21,092 bases of DNA from Pelargonium nanum (lineage: Eukaryota > Streptophyta > Magnoliopsida > Geraniales > Geraniaceae), in assembly GCA_036897485.1 (NCBI GenBank), contig JAYMTF010001834.1, positions 1 through 21,092 on the forward strand, given 5' to 3'. Each line of letters begins with the position of its first letter. Within the stretch, counting starts at the first letter, position 1. The notes below the pieces were generated by a model. That model saw only the letters and a list, made by a program, of their open reading frames with translations. It searched no databases and was not told where the DNA came from. The position numbers were made by a program, and so were the translations under genes. Below are positions 1-9,531 of the stretch, one piece after another.

Positions 1-49
1 GTAGGAGGGGGAGGAAGGAGATGAGTGCTCCGCCTTTATCTCCTCCCAT
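1..49 (-). other. Possible N-terminal exon of a gene running off the left edge
   Basis: On the minus strand an ATG at 49 opens a frame with no stop before the window edge, giving 16 codons that begin MGGDKGGALISF and continue hydrophobically. The stretch is richer in G and C than the DNA next to it, which suggests coding sequence, but 16 codons are too few to identify a family. It could equally be leader or chance sequence. If real, positions 50-605 would be its promoter and 5' leader. Confidence 0.2.
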
Positions 50-452
50 AATATCAATACTCCGGCGACGATGACGGTCAAAATTTTAATTTATTTGAGG
101 CCTCAATGGGGTTGGTGAAGAAGCGTTTGTGTAGGAATTTCTCCACAATATTGAAGGTGATTTAGAAAGGTGGTACTGGTATACTGGTGGGTACGTAACA
201 TTTGGTTTGATATTTTTTTTCCTTTCATAATTTGACCTTGTTAACTGGTTATTGCAAATCATTTTGTTAGTTCAGCACGAAAAAAACACGTTAGCATGTC
301 ATGTTATATAATGTGTCATGTTGACAAGACATGTCATTACCTACGCTACAAAGTTGACACGCTCTCTCAAGAGTAAAAAGTGTGATCTGGGAAGGTCGTC
401 GTCGTAAGAGGTAATGATCATAATAAAGTTGCACCTTTTCGTTTATTTAATG

Positions 453-472
453 ACGTGGCACACTGACGTGTC
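453..472. promoter_or_regulatory. Pair of ABRE-like ACGTG motifs
   Basis: ACGTGGC (453-459) and ACGTGTC (466-472) both match the ABRE consensus ACGTG(G/T)C and sit 13 bp apart in the same orientation. Paired ABREs are the usual functional form for ABA-responsive bZIP factors. They lie about 400 bp upstream of the possible minus-strand start at 49. Plant transposons also often carry ACGTGGC-type words, so function is only inferred. The rest of 50-605 shows only AT-rich sequence with repeated CATGTCAT-like words near 294-345. Confidence 0.3.
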
Positions 473-605
473 AATAAACAATCCACAATAGTTAGTCATA
501 TGAGGTAAAATTTAGGTAGCGTTTGTATACTATTTTTAATTGAATTCATGGAAAAGTATGACATATTTAGTATTTTTAAATTATAATTATAATGTTCGTT
601 TAGCT

Positions 606-1703
606 CTTTTTTTTCTTTGAGGTCGGGAACCGTAAATTGTATTAATCAATCAAATCAAACTCCAACTAAGAAATAAGCTCGTTTGGGCCACTATGCCCTT
701 CCCAAGAATATAAATCTAGCGAGTGTTTCGAGGACCTAGCTAAAGCATCAGCAACTCGGTTCGCAGACCGGTAGATAAAATTAAAACTAATCGAATTAAA
801 TAGGGCAGAAAGATTGCCTATATCAGAAATTATCAAACCAAAGACACTGGTGTCAACCTCCCATCTAGTATGGATTGCAAAAATCACCTCCTGAGCATCT
901 GATTCCACTATCACATCCCGCCATCCTCTTTCCCATACCCATCTGATCCCTTCACGGATGGCTAAAGCCTCAGCTAACCGGACCTCCATTATTCCTTGCC
1001 AAGACTTGCGACCTCCTCCCTGGACCGATCCCGACCAGTCTCCCACAACCCAACCTACTCCCGATCGGTTAGAACTCGCGAAGGTGGCAGCATCAGCATT
1101 CAACTTTAGACACCCCCTTGGAGGCTTTGACCAACCAACTTCACTGTCATGAGTGTCAGAACCGAAGCAAGGCTCCCGGACTTTGCATCTTCCCAACCTT
1201 TTTGCATCGAAGTTGCTATATGAATGGTGGTTGCTGCGGAAAATAGTATCTTGTTCCACAACCATTCATTACAAGACTTCCATATGCCCCATGTCAAGTA
1301 AAGCCCCCGAGCAAGTTTGTGAGTGTCATTAACTAACTGCAGCATCTTATGAAACCAATCCCAAGAGTCATAAGCTGATGACGTAAACTGGATCCAACCG
1401 GCATCCCGCCAAACATCGATGGCTGCCGGACATTCGAGTAATACATGTGTTCCGGTTTCCAACGCACCACCACATCGTCCACAAACCGGAGACACCTGAA
1501 TGTGCCGCTTCACCATTTCTGCCTTAACCGGCAAGCTTGCTGTCAACATCCTCCACCCAAAATGACGTACCTTGGCTTGGACGTTAGCATGCCACAACTT
1601 CTCCCATACCCTGCAGCTTGGTTCATCACGGTGATCGGAGTAGCCAATACCCACTTTTTACTGAGTACTGACCTTTTTTCTCAAACAGCCAGCCCCATGC
1701 GTC
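606..1703 (-). pseudogene. Decayed LINE ORF2 tail: zf-RVT plus RNase H-like (RVT_3) domains
   Basis: Read on the minus strand, three frames in series give one familiar protein tail. At 1640-1703 is a KKGQYSVKSGYWLLR segment typical of the region before the reverse-transcriptase zinc finger. From 1654 down follows WEKLW..NVQAKVRHFGWR and a zinc knuckle, C-x2-C-x7-H-x4-C. From about 1160 to 666 there is an RNase H-like domain with LNADAA, an AEALAIREG glutamate, ESDA and RVADALAR, so the D-E-D-D set is still present. The joins at about 1640 and 1110-1170 need frameshifts, so it cannot make one protein. No reverse transcriptase or endonuclease is present, as in a 5'-truncated insertion. An A-rich run on the minus strand (606-618) follows the stop at 666 and may be the 3' tail. 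No target-site duplication was found. Confidence 0.8.
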
Positions 1704-2229
1704 CCCAATCCCAGCTCGACTCGGTTTTATCTTTTCAAGAGAGCTTATTTGGGGTTAAAAAAATGTTCTTTTTTCTTAAATGAGTTAAATAATTCTAAAT
1801 TTTGTGGAATTGAAATATCACATCTTACATGTTATTATAATTTCTTAGAATTTAGATTTACTTAACTAATAGTAAAGAGGATTTAACTATTTTAATTAAG
1901 TTAAAAATTCAATTATATTAACGTCACCTAAAATACAAGAGTACCGAGAGTTAAAATAAAGCATACTTTAATTATGAATTAAATTTAAAAATGTATTAAT
2001 CAAGAGAGACAAAGAGATTGTTTGTTTAAAATCATAACTAATTACATGGAGCCAACTCAAATATTATTAAGCTAGCCGCGCATAGTTGATGCCTTTCGTG
2101 GGCCAACTTGGGCCTAAGCCCCACAGCTACCTAGATTCAAAGCCCAGGAGCAGCTAGCAATTTAGATGGCAAACCATATTTAAGACAGTTTCTTAACGGA
2201 ACATAATTAAATTTAGTGAAAGACTATTT
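1704..2229. other. AT-rich intergenic stretch, no gene seen
   Basis: Between the two LINE remnants the sequence is AT-rich with many stops in all frames. A short GC-richer patch near 2078-2150 shows no recognisable coding motif. No convincing promoter or RNA gene was seen. Confidence 0.5.
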
Positions 2230-2546
2230 TTTTTGGAGTGCCACTGAACAAGATCGGACATAGATACATAATATATCGCAATAGAGTGAGCTACTTCGTT
2301 AGCAAATATTTTAACAAATTTACAAAACGTAACAAAAGATTGTAAAATATACACACAGTCTTAGATGAGGAGATCAAATAGATTCGAGCATGGATTATTT
2401 AACCGAGTTCTTGAGACCACCTCCGGAGCGTCAAGCTCAAAAGCTACAGCCCTCCAACCCTTTCGTCGAGCCCGCTCCATCACTGTCCAACACGCCTTAA
2501 CCTCCACCGTTTTAGCCTCCTCTCTACCTTCCCAAACCCAACAGTC
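2230..2546 (-). pseudogene. Second, older RNase H-like (RVT_3) LINE remnant
   Basis: Minus-strand translation from 2546 downward gives CWVWEGREEAKTVEVKACW, then a MERARRKGWRAVAFELDAPEVV segment. This matches the helix-strand around the second catalytic acid in plant RNase H-like domains (E..A....A...GW..V..E.DA..VV). After a frame change, 2305-2277 reads FANEVAHSIA, equivalent to the closing N.VA..LA motif. The first-acid segment is missing and the frame is broken, so this is a pseudogene fragment. Its wording differs from the fragment at 666-1703, so it appears to be a separate, older insertion. Confidence 0.55.
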
Positions 2547-4132
2547 ATTTGTGAAAAAGAATAATTATCTAATAATATAATATCCAATAATAATGTACCA
2601 TAATCCTACATCGTACATTTATGATTGTGTTTTAGAAGAAAATATACTCAAAATTGTGAAGATAGAATCTTGAGATTAAAAGTTAATAAAAATACAGTAA
2701 AATTGGCTCTGCACAGTACACTTTCAAACTAATATTTTTGTATTTGTCTAAAACGAGTGATAAATTATATATAGCAAATTCCACCCCCAAAAACCATATT
2801 TTGACTGCGCGTCAATTATATCAACTGTACTTGAACTATTAGAAAATCCTAATCGGCAAAATCATCACTATTCCCATCACTATTACAGAACCGTACGTGA
2901 GATTTTTTTACCTCAAAGAGAGGAAAAAGAATGTAACCTGAAACCTAAAAAAAAAATCCAAATCACATCAACCGCTTGGCACAACATGCTTTAGTTATAT
3001 TTGTTGATTTGTAAATGTCTTCTCTCTGTTTTGGGTCCAAATAGAGCATAGCTCTTCTTTCCGATTTAATTTTCCCACTGTTGAGCTTTAACATGTACTC
3101 CAATCCGTCTTCAAAATCAATATCAGATATTGTTGTTTATGTTTTTCTTCTTCATTTTTTATTAATTTTTAAACAATTTATATTTCCATTGTACGAATTA
3201 TGGTTACATGGATGGTTTTAGTCCTTAATTTATAGGAATGTTCTTGGGCTCAATTCAGTTTGTCGCAAGTGATTAAATTTATTAATATGAATACTAATGT
3301 TTAATTAATGCTAATGATCAAATTTTAAAAGTTAGAATAATAAAATATTCATGTTATAAATGCTATGTATGAACTCGAAATTGACAAAAAAAAGATATAA
3401 AATTAAAGATAATGTATACATTTCATGCCTTCTATATATGATTTCAAATAATAAAACACATGAAGAACATGCAAAAGATATAAATTTCGTTTAATTATTT
3501 TTCCAATTCCAGTAAAATAATATTAGTTGTACTCATGAGTGTAAGAAAGTAAATAATTTAACCAATATTAATTATGAAAGTGAATGGTTAAATTAATACA
3601 TTGCAGGATTTGAAAACCAGTGAGAATATAAAAATATTTAAAAAAAGCCATTAGTTTGAGCAGCAAAATCTTAGATAAATTCAGTTTTCAAACTACAATA
3701 ATAAACTCAGAAATATGGGTATAGATTATTGTAAGTGCTTCAATGAATGATTGGTAGAAGAATCTTCCCAAAGTTTAGGAAATTTTATATCATTCAAGTC
3801 ATGTCAATCTATTTTTTAAGTTGTCATATCAATTAATTTATATGTTACACATATTTAGTAAAAGTAATAGAGTTATTTTTAGCATAAACCATAACTTCAT
3901 ATGTTTTTTGTTTTAATATTTATTTTTTTAAACAGCTGCAAGAATGAAGTTGTATACAGCAATTTGTTGTTTCATATTAAGTGATTATTTGGTAAAACTA
4001 CCTGAAAATTAAAGAGTTGGAATGGGTTGAAAGAAACTTTTTGATAAGAAAACATGTTTGACAAAAAAAATTAAAATAGCACAAATTTATGAAATGAAAA
4101 AAATTGACATTAAAATAAATAAAAAATATACT
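2547..4132. other. AT-rich intergenic stretch, no gene seen
   Basis: About 1.6 kb of AT-rich DNA with frequent stops in all six frames and no recognised protein motif, RNA gene or clear terminal-repeat element. Confidence 0.5.
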
Positions 4133-4330
4133 ATTAATACTTATTAGCATATAGTCAATCTTAATTTATCTCAAACTGACATAATTTTCACTTATGTTCT
4201 TTTGATTAAGTAGCCGTAAAAAAAATTTGCTCAAATTTTTTTACGGCTAATTAATCAAAAGAACATAAGTGAAAATTACGTCGGTTTGAAATAAAATGAG
4301 GTTGACTATAGTAATCATTAGCGTATCAAT
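4133..4330. repeat. Long foldback (hairpin) element, probably a MITE
   Basis: The left arm (4133-4230) and right arm (about 4231-4330) are inverted copies with almost no loop. The best part, 4182-4208 against 4252-4278, is a perfect 27-base inverted match, and the arms continue on both sides with a few mismatches and small indels. A transcript would fold into a stem of about 95 bp. A single diverged arm of the same sequence lies at 7240-7320, which supports a dispersed element. No clear target-site duplication was identified. Small-RNA precursor activity is possible but unproven. Confidence 0.8.
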
Positions 4331-4350
4331 CAACAATTTTAAAAATAGTG

Positions 4351-4381
4351 AAGTCGATCTAAATTAAAATTAGATCGACTT
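4351..4381. repeat. Short perfect stem-loop
   Basis: AAGTCGATCTAA (4351-4362) is followed, after a 7-base AT spacer, by its exact reverse complement (4370-4381). It lies 20 bp beyond the long foldback element and may be a remnant of a separate small palindromic insertion. No T-run or gene context suggests a terminator role. Confidence 0.6.
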
Positions 4382-4472
4382 AAGTTTTTCGCTGGAGCTT
4401 CTCACCTCTTATAGAAATTAGCTATTTTAAGAAGTCATGCACGAAATTCTCTTTAAAGGCACAAATATTATC

Positions 4473-4722
4473 ATATATATATATATAGAGAGAGAGAGAA
4501 AGAAAAAAGAATCTAAGCCAAGTTTTTTTTGGCTTAGGTTAAGCCAAACTAATGAGGTGATGACACTTTATTTTATTTCATCCATATACACCCAAGTGAA
4601 TTGGTAGAAGCGGAGCGACCCGCTCGGATTCAATATTTTTAATAGGTGTCACCACCTCATTAATAACTTAGCATAAGCCAAATATTAATTGGCTTACACT
4701 CCCCTTCTTCTATATATATATA
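4473..4722. mobile_element. MITE-like element with nested inverted repeats
   Basis: The left arm runs from an (AT)n/(GA)n end through CTAAGCCAAG, a local hairpin at 4513-4538, AAGCCAAACTAATGAGGTG and TGACAC near 4566. It is mirrored by GGTGTCACCACCTCATT (4645-4661), then a second small hairpin around AAGCCAA...TTGGCTT (4676-4695), and ends in a TATATATA run near 4722. Thus about 95-bp inverted arms, each holding its own AAGCC hairpin, flank a unique centre at about 4567-4644. This fits a non-autonomous DNA element. The outer ends lie in AT microsatellite, so the boundaries and target duplication are uncertain. Confidence 0.65.
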
Positions 4723-5361
4723 AATTTTAAAAATTGTTACTTTATCCTATCTGATACTTTTCTAAAAGACGATTTAGTGTTGCCAAACAAGCTCTAATTA
4801 ACAGCCTCAAGAAAGAGTCCATGAAGTAGATGTAGCTAGTGGAGGATTGTTAATTATTATTTAAAAACTTTATAGAAAGAGTAGAAAATGGGGTTGCAAT
4901 ATTAGAATCCCAACAAAGGTTAGGTGGAATCATTATCTTGTGGCTAATCTTGAAAATAAAATAATGGGGATTAAACAGTTGTTTAAGGAGCAAAACGTGG
5001 TGGGGACCTCGGATTTGAGCAAGGTTTAAGGAAATTTAATTACTTTTGTTGTGTCCGATAAAACGCGTCTTGATTGGTCGATGATGTTAATAATGTGTTT
5101 TGAGATAACCAAAGAAATGTTTATTTTAATCCCCCATGTGGACAAGCTTTCACAGGTCACATTTTAGAATCCATTGGTGCACTTGCTTTTAAAATATTGC
5201 AATAGTTTAGTCAAATTCAGACAACCAACGATTCAATATATTATATTTATATTCCAACATCTTTGATTCGTTTTATGTATGAATTTATAACATGGCTCGA
5301 GGTTGTTATTAATGATCCATTTTTGTCCTACAATTTACAAATGCAAACAAGTCATTTATAT
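4723..5361. other. Intergenic stretch, no gene seen
   Basis: AT-rich spacer between two mobile-element remnants. No open frame with a recognisable motif, RNA gene or promoter was seen. Confidence 0.5.
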
Positions 5362-5604
5362 CAACCTTGAAGTCAAAATAAATATTATATTTTTTATTTT
5401 TAAAAAATTAAAGAGAAATTAGTTATATTATATATTTATAAAAAAATTAGTTTATACTAATTAACTTATTATAAGAATATTATTTATAGTTTATGCATAG
5501 CTATTTTTTATTTATGCATAACTAACTATTTAAAAATAAAACAAAACATTTTTTATGAGACAAAAATCTAAGTGAAATAAGACACTTGTTTGGGATGAAG
5601 GGAG
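5362..5604. mobile_element. Decayed Stowaway-like MITE, copy 2 of the local family
   Basis: The right end reads GACACTTGTTTGGGATGAAGGGAG followed by TA (5605-5606), matching the right terminal repeat of the better-preserved element at 16205-16419. Internal blocks follow the same order as that copy: a GAGAAATTAGTTA-like block, AACTTATTATA, a TTATGCAT block and AACTAAC. The left end is diverged, so 5362 is approximate. Confidence 0.6.
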
Positions 5605-6484
5605 TACATCCAACTATAATATATTACTACATATGTTTCATAACTCTTAAGTTTTTCACATAAATTAAAAAATTATATAAAATGATTTATTTGACATTTC
5701 ATCATTATTTGCGCACTCATTCATTATTGGTAAGTATCGATAGTAAATTTTGTTTTCAACCTCTCTCAACTCTCAAGCAATTAAGGTTGCTTTCTCTATT
5801 GTGTGTCAGAATAAGTAATTGTGTCACTAAATGTACAAAGTTGTCAACTCTTTTAGTCAAGTCAAATTTAAGAAATTTTATTTTATTTTTTTGAATTTGA
5901 TCACACATGGAAATCACACTTTTTATAGAAATTAAAAACAATTTTAGAACTTGTTTGATAAAACTACTAAAAAGTCAAAAGTGACTTCAAGATGTAACTT
6001 TTAAAAGTAATGCATGTTTGTTAGCAAAATTTCGTTAAATCAAATAAAAGTACTTTTGTGTCATAAATTAAATGTAAACAAAATTTTAACTCGCATTTTT
6101 ATAAATATTGTTAGCAAAAGCAAAGTGATTAAAATGTGCATAGATATCACATTTTAATATTAATATATAAGAACAACAATATTATATTAAAAAATAATGT
6201 ACATTATGAATTTATGAGTAATCAACCTTACATAATAACAATATATCTTTATATTTAAAGATTGATTTTTTTATTAAAAATTATTGTTATTTAATTAATT
6301 ATGATGATGGTCAACAAGTATAAATTGAGCAACAATGTTTTCTTGCTCTCTTAAGATTTTCAACCCACATAATCTAACACTAATTTCTTAAGACGATAAT
6401 ATATACATAGTCAAATGCAGCTATTTATCCTCAAGCTTTCTTTGCTACATATAAGAGAAGAAAAAATCTAATACAATACTTTTT
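5605..6484. other. Intergenic stretch, old transposon-like sequence
   Basis: AT-rich sequence. The part at about 5941-6130 (TTGTTTGATAAAACTAC..., GTGACTTCAAGAT) resembles wording also met near 3980-4020 and 7000-7130, which suggests old non-autonomous element debris, but no termini could be defined. No gene was recognised. Confidence 0.35.
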
Positions 6485-6684
6485 TACTCAAACAGTATTA
6501 TAATAAGTGTTCAACTTTCTATTTGAGAGAATTAAAAAAAAAAAGTTAATGTTGTGTATTTCATCTTTTATCCTTATACACATGTGTTATAACAAATTTA
6601 AGAAATATTAATTAATAACTCATTATATAAAGAGATATTAAATGTAATTTATGCATACAAGAACTCCTTGAAATGTACTCATAT
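6485..6684. mobile_element. Decayed Stowaway-like MITE, copy 3 of the local family
   Basis: The interior parallels the element at 16205-16419 over most of its length: ATAAGTGTTCAACTTTCTATTT, TTAATGTTGTGTATTT, ACACATGTGTTATAACAAA and AACTCATTATATAAAGAGATATTA occur in the same order and spacing. Both ends are diverged and lack the intact CTCCCTCCGTCCC terminus, so it is an old, inactive copy. Confidence 0.65.
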
Positions 6685-7239
6685 GCGCCCCAAAGAAAAC
6701 AATAAACTAAAAATTCCTTGAAATAAAAAGGTGACTCACACAATTAGCACATGAAGGCACCATCTCAAGGTCCTAATAAACTAATATAATTAAATATTAT
6801 TTAATAATACCTTTTTGTTAACTTTAAAAAAATATTTTGAAGTTTATCACTATAAGAAAGATGACTATAAGACAATTAGTTCAGACTCTCTTACATGTAA
6901 TGTAGTTAATTTGATCTTTTTAATATACATGAAAGGTAGTCTGAGCTTGGTCGTCTCCTTAAATATATGACTACCAACTTTTAGAAAACTCCTAGCTTGA
7001 TTATTGGTAAAACTACTAGTTTCTTGAATTCATTCAACATCATTTTTGTAGCTCCTAAAATTAGTTGCCAGTTTGCAAACATATCAAAACTTCCAGCCAA
7101 TTAAACTTTTGGCAACTTGAAGTCAACATTTTCAGAAGTCACCAACCACCTTTTGTAGCCAGGAAGGAGCTTCTGCAGAAACTTGGGTCAATGTGATTTT
7201 AGTTATCAACCTAACTAGTTGGCAAAATTGTTGAATGAC
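6685..7239. other. Intergenic stretch, no gene seen
   Basis: No recognisable coding motif. Segments with TTGGTAAAACTACTAG and GAAGTCAACATTTTCAGAAGTC look like old dispersed-repeat sequence, but no boundaries can be set. Confidence 0.35.
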
Positions 7240-7320
7240 ACATTAAATTAATATGCTCAACCTTAACTTATCTCAAGCCGACCTAACTTTTACTTATGTC
7301 ATTTTATAAGTAGCTTATAA
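7240..7320. repeat. Single diverged arm of the 4133-4330 foldback family
   Basis: The series AATATGCTCAACCTTAACTT, CTCAAGCCGACCTAACTTTT, ACTTATGTCATTTTATAAGTAGC tracks the left arm of the hairpin at 4133-4230 with scattered substitutions. No partner arm follows, so it is either a deleted copy or a related one-armed element. Confidence 0.55.
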
Positions 7321-8439
7321 GATGCAAAATTAGCTATGTGAGACAAACTTTGACCGTCTCCTAAAATTGCAATTCTTGTAGTAACGATCTTCTATCCATG
7401 TTCTCTTCATGATGTAAAATATAGGTGTCTACTTCACAATTAGTCTATACTATATTCATACTACAAATTAGTTAGTTGCTTAAAATCCGACACGTGTACA
7501 TGATGATGTTCATGACTCGCATGTTGGAACTCACATTGTAGATTTTAGTATTCTTTTCAAGGAAAATTCATAGGCCAAAAGAAACATAAACGTTGGTAAA
7601 TTGGGGTTTTAAACAAAGATTTTACATGTCTAGTGGAATGACTCTTTTGTGCCCGGTGGGCATACGTAGAGCCGATAATTTGGACTCTAACTCGTGAGGA
7701 ATTGATATTTAGTTCAATTTTCGTATAATTGACTAAATTTTGGGTCAAAATAGGTTTAACTTATCTTATGAACGTTTTGAATTTAATTAAGTTGGACAAA
7801 TACGAAAAAAATTCACGTGTTTTTGTACTTAAAAAGTGAAATCAAATATAAGATGTGGTTTGAAAACATAACAAATGTCTGAAGATTTTTCAAATTGAAT
7901 TTGGAGTTAAATTTTATCATCCCTACTCAAACAAAATTGATTTGAACCCAAGATTGCCACATCTAGGTAGCGTATACAGAAAAGCTGTTTGTCTACAACT
8001 ACTCTAATAAGCTAATATGCACCTGAGCTTTCTTTAAGGTAATTGCATATTTAATTCACTTAGGGGAAGTTTATGGTACACTAAATTTAAAAAAAAGTCG
8101 TTAAAAAATAATTACTTTTCTTAAAAAATATAGACATTTATCTCAAATTAACAATCATTCAATATTTTTTTTTATAAAAAAACAATCATTCAATAAATAA
8201 ATATTTACCACATTCGTACATAAAAAATGTGTTTATCAGTTTATGGACGTGCACATGTACGAGTTATTTACATTTTCTTAGATTATAATTAAGAACTTGA
8301 ATATTAAAATTAAGTTTAAAACATGCATAATAATTGCACACAGTAATAAAACTTTACTAATTAAATATTTTATATTTTAAAATATTTTCATTAAACTTTT
8401 GGTCGTTGAAAATGTCTGCGTTTTGCCACTCCTATCATA
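7321..8439. other. Intergenic DNA upstream of the AHL gene
   Basis: Mostly AT-rich. The distal part (7321-7980) contains no recognisable gene. The proximal 450 bp will include promoter sequence for the plus-strand AHL gene, with a GGACGTGCACATGTACG patch at about 8246-8262 as the only conspicuous ACGTG-core site. Confidence 0.4.
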
Positions 8440-8454
8440 TAAGCTTCATATTCT

Positions 8455-8566
8455 CGTACTCTCTCTCTCTCTATTTCTCTACACTCTCTCCATTCGCTTT
8501 TGTTTTCTCTTCCTTCTCTAGGGTTTCAAAACTGTTATTTATCAATCTCTCATCTCTTTTATAAAA
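8455..8566 (+). promoter_or_regulatory. Promoter/5' leader region of the AHL gene: CT tract, telo-box, TATA-like site
   Basis: A (CT)n tract at about 8458-8473 and further pyrimidine-rich sequence to 8517 are typical of plant transcription-start regions or 5' leaders. CTAGGGTTT at 8518-8526 is a telo-box in reverse orientation, common near start sites of growth-related plant genes. TATAAAA at 8560-8566 is the best TATA-like match, 126 bp before the ATG, though its position downstream of the CT tract makes it ambiguous. The start site cannot be fixed from sequence. Confidence 0.4.
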
Positions 8567-8691
8567 TCTCACCACTCATATAAAATAATAATCTTCAATC
8601 TCAATCTCCACTGCTGTATACATATATTTTTTAATTTCTCTTATTTTACTATAATATTTTTCTTGTTTTCTGTTCTGTTTTTGATTCGTGT

Positions 8692-9531
8692 ATGGCTGGT
8701 TTAGACCTCGGTTCCGCTTCTCATTTCGTTCACCACCTCCACCGCTCCGATCTCCAGCTCCAGAGACCGCCGGACTCCGATGGGATCGACAATAGCAACC
8801 GCAATCAGTTCTTGACTGGAGCCGACGATGGCCAGGATCTTGAGCTTGCCAGCGGCGGCTCCGGCGGTGTTGTAGGCCACCGCCCCCGCGGGGGGCCGCC
8901 CGGGGCGCAGAACAAGGCGAAGCCGCCGGTGATCATCACCCGGGAGAGCGCCAACACGCTCCGGGCCCACATCTTGGAGGTCAGCAGCGGCTCCGACGTG
9001 TTCGAGTCGGTGGCGAGCTACGCAAGAAAGCGGCAGCGAGGGATCTGCGTGCTCAGCGGCTGCGGGACGGTGACCAATGTGAGCCTCCGGCAGCCGGCGG
9101 CGGCCGGATCGGTGGTGACGCTGCACGGGAGGTTTGAGCTGCTGTCGTTGACCGGGTCGTTCCTCCCGCCGCCGGCGCCTCCGGGAGCCACCAGCTTGAC
9201 CGTGTTCTTGGCCGGCGGGCAGGGGCAGGTGGTTGGAGGCAACGTGGTGGGTCCCTTGGTTGCGTCCGGACCGGTTATCATCATTGCTTCGTCGTTCACT
9301 AATGTGGCGTATGAGAGGCTGCCGCTGGAGGAGGAGGAGGAGCCGCCGCTTCAGGCGTCTTCCGGCGGCGGCGGCGGCGGAGGAGGAGGCAGTGGTATTA
9401 GCAATCCTTTTCCGGACCCATCCTCCGGCCTTCCTTTCTTCAACTTGCCGGTCAATAATAACGGTCAGAATTTTCAGCTGCCGCCGGCGGAAGGTTGGGC
9501 CGGGAACGCAGCGGCGCGGCCTCCATACTGA
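8692..9531 (+). CDS. AHL23: AHL23-like AT-hook motif nuclear-localized protein with a degenerate AT-hook
   Basis: An intronless 279-residue protein of the plant AHL family, nuclear architectural factors that bind AT-rich DNA and assemble through the PPC/DUF296 domain. The N terminus MAGLDLG...HH.HR.DL and C terminus LPFFNLP...EGW.GN match my recollection of Arabidopsis AHL23. The AT-hook region is residues 63-79, followed by [21 protein letters not shown]. The PPC domain spans about 80-210, with SGCGTVTNV (122-130), GRFELL (146-151, the usual GRFEIL) and [11 protein letters not shown] (173-183). A Glu run (213-217) and a nine-Gly run (225-233) follow. The AT-hook reads [17 protein letters not shown]: the core is RGGP, not RGRP, and neighbouring basic positions are H63 and Q73 rather than R and K. 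DNA binding by this motif is therefore doubtful, while PPC-mediated assembly should persist. Coding DNA is GC-rich against AT-rich flanks, as usual for this family. Confidence 0.93.
   Translation: MAGLDLGSASHFVHHLHRSDLQLQRPPDSDGIDNSNRNQFLTGADDGQDLELASGGSGGVVGHRPRGGPPGAQNKAKPPVIITRESANTLRAHILEVSSGSDVFESVASYARKRQRGICVLSGCGTVTNVSLRQPAAAGSVVTLHGRFELLSLTGSFLPPPAPPGATSLTVFLAGGQGQVVGGNVVGPLVASGPVIIIASSFTNVAYERLPLEEEEEPPLQASSGGGGGGGGGSGISNPFPDPSSGLPFFNLPVNNNGQNFQLPPAEGWAGNAAARPPY

Noticed and set aside
7557..7748. Minus-strand 63-codon frame
   Set aside because: No domain, AT-rich and isolated; probably chance or old repeat.
8701..9299. Minus-strand open frames of 141 and 93 codons
   Set aside because: They are antisense to the AHL gene, open only because of its high GC content, and show no family motif.
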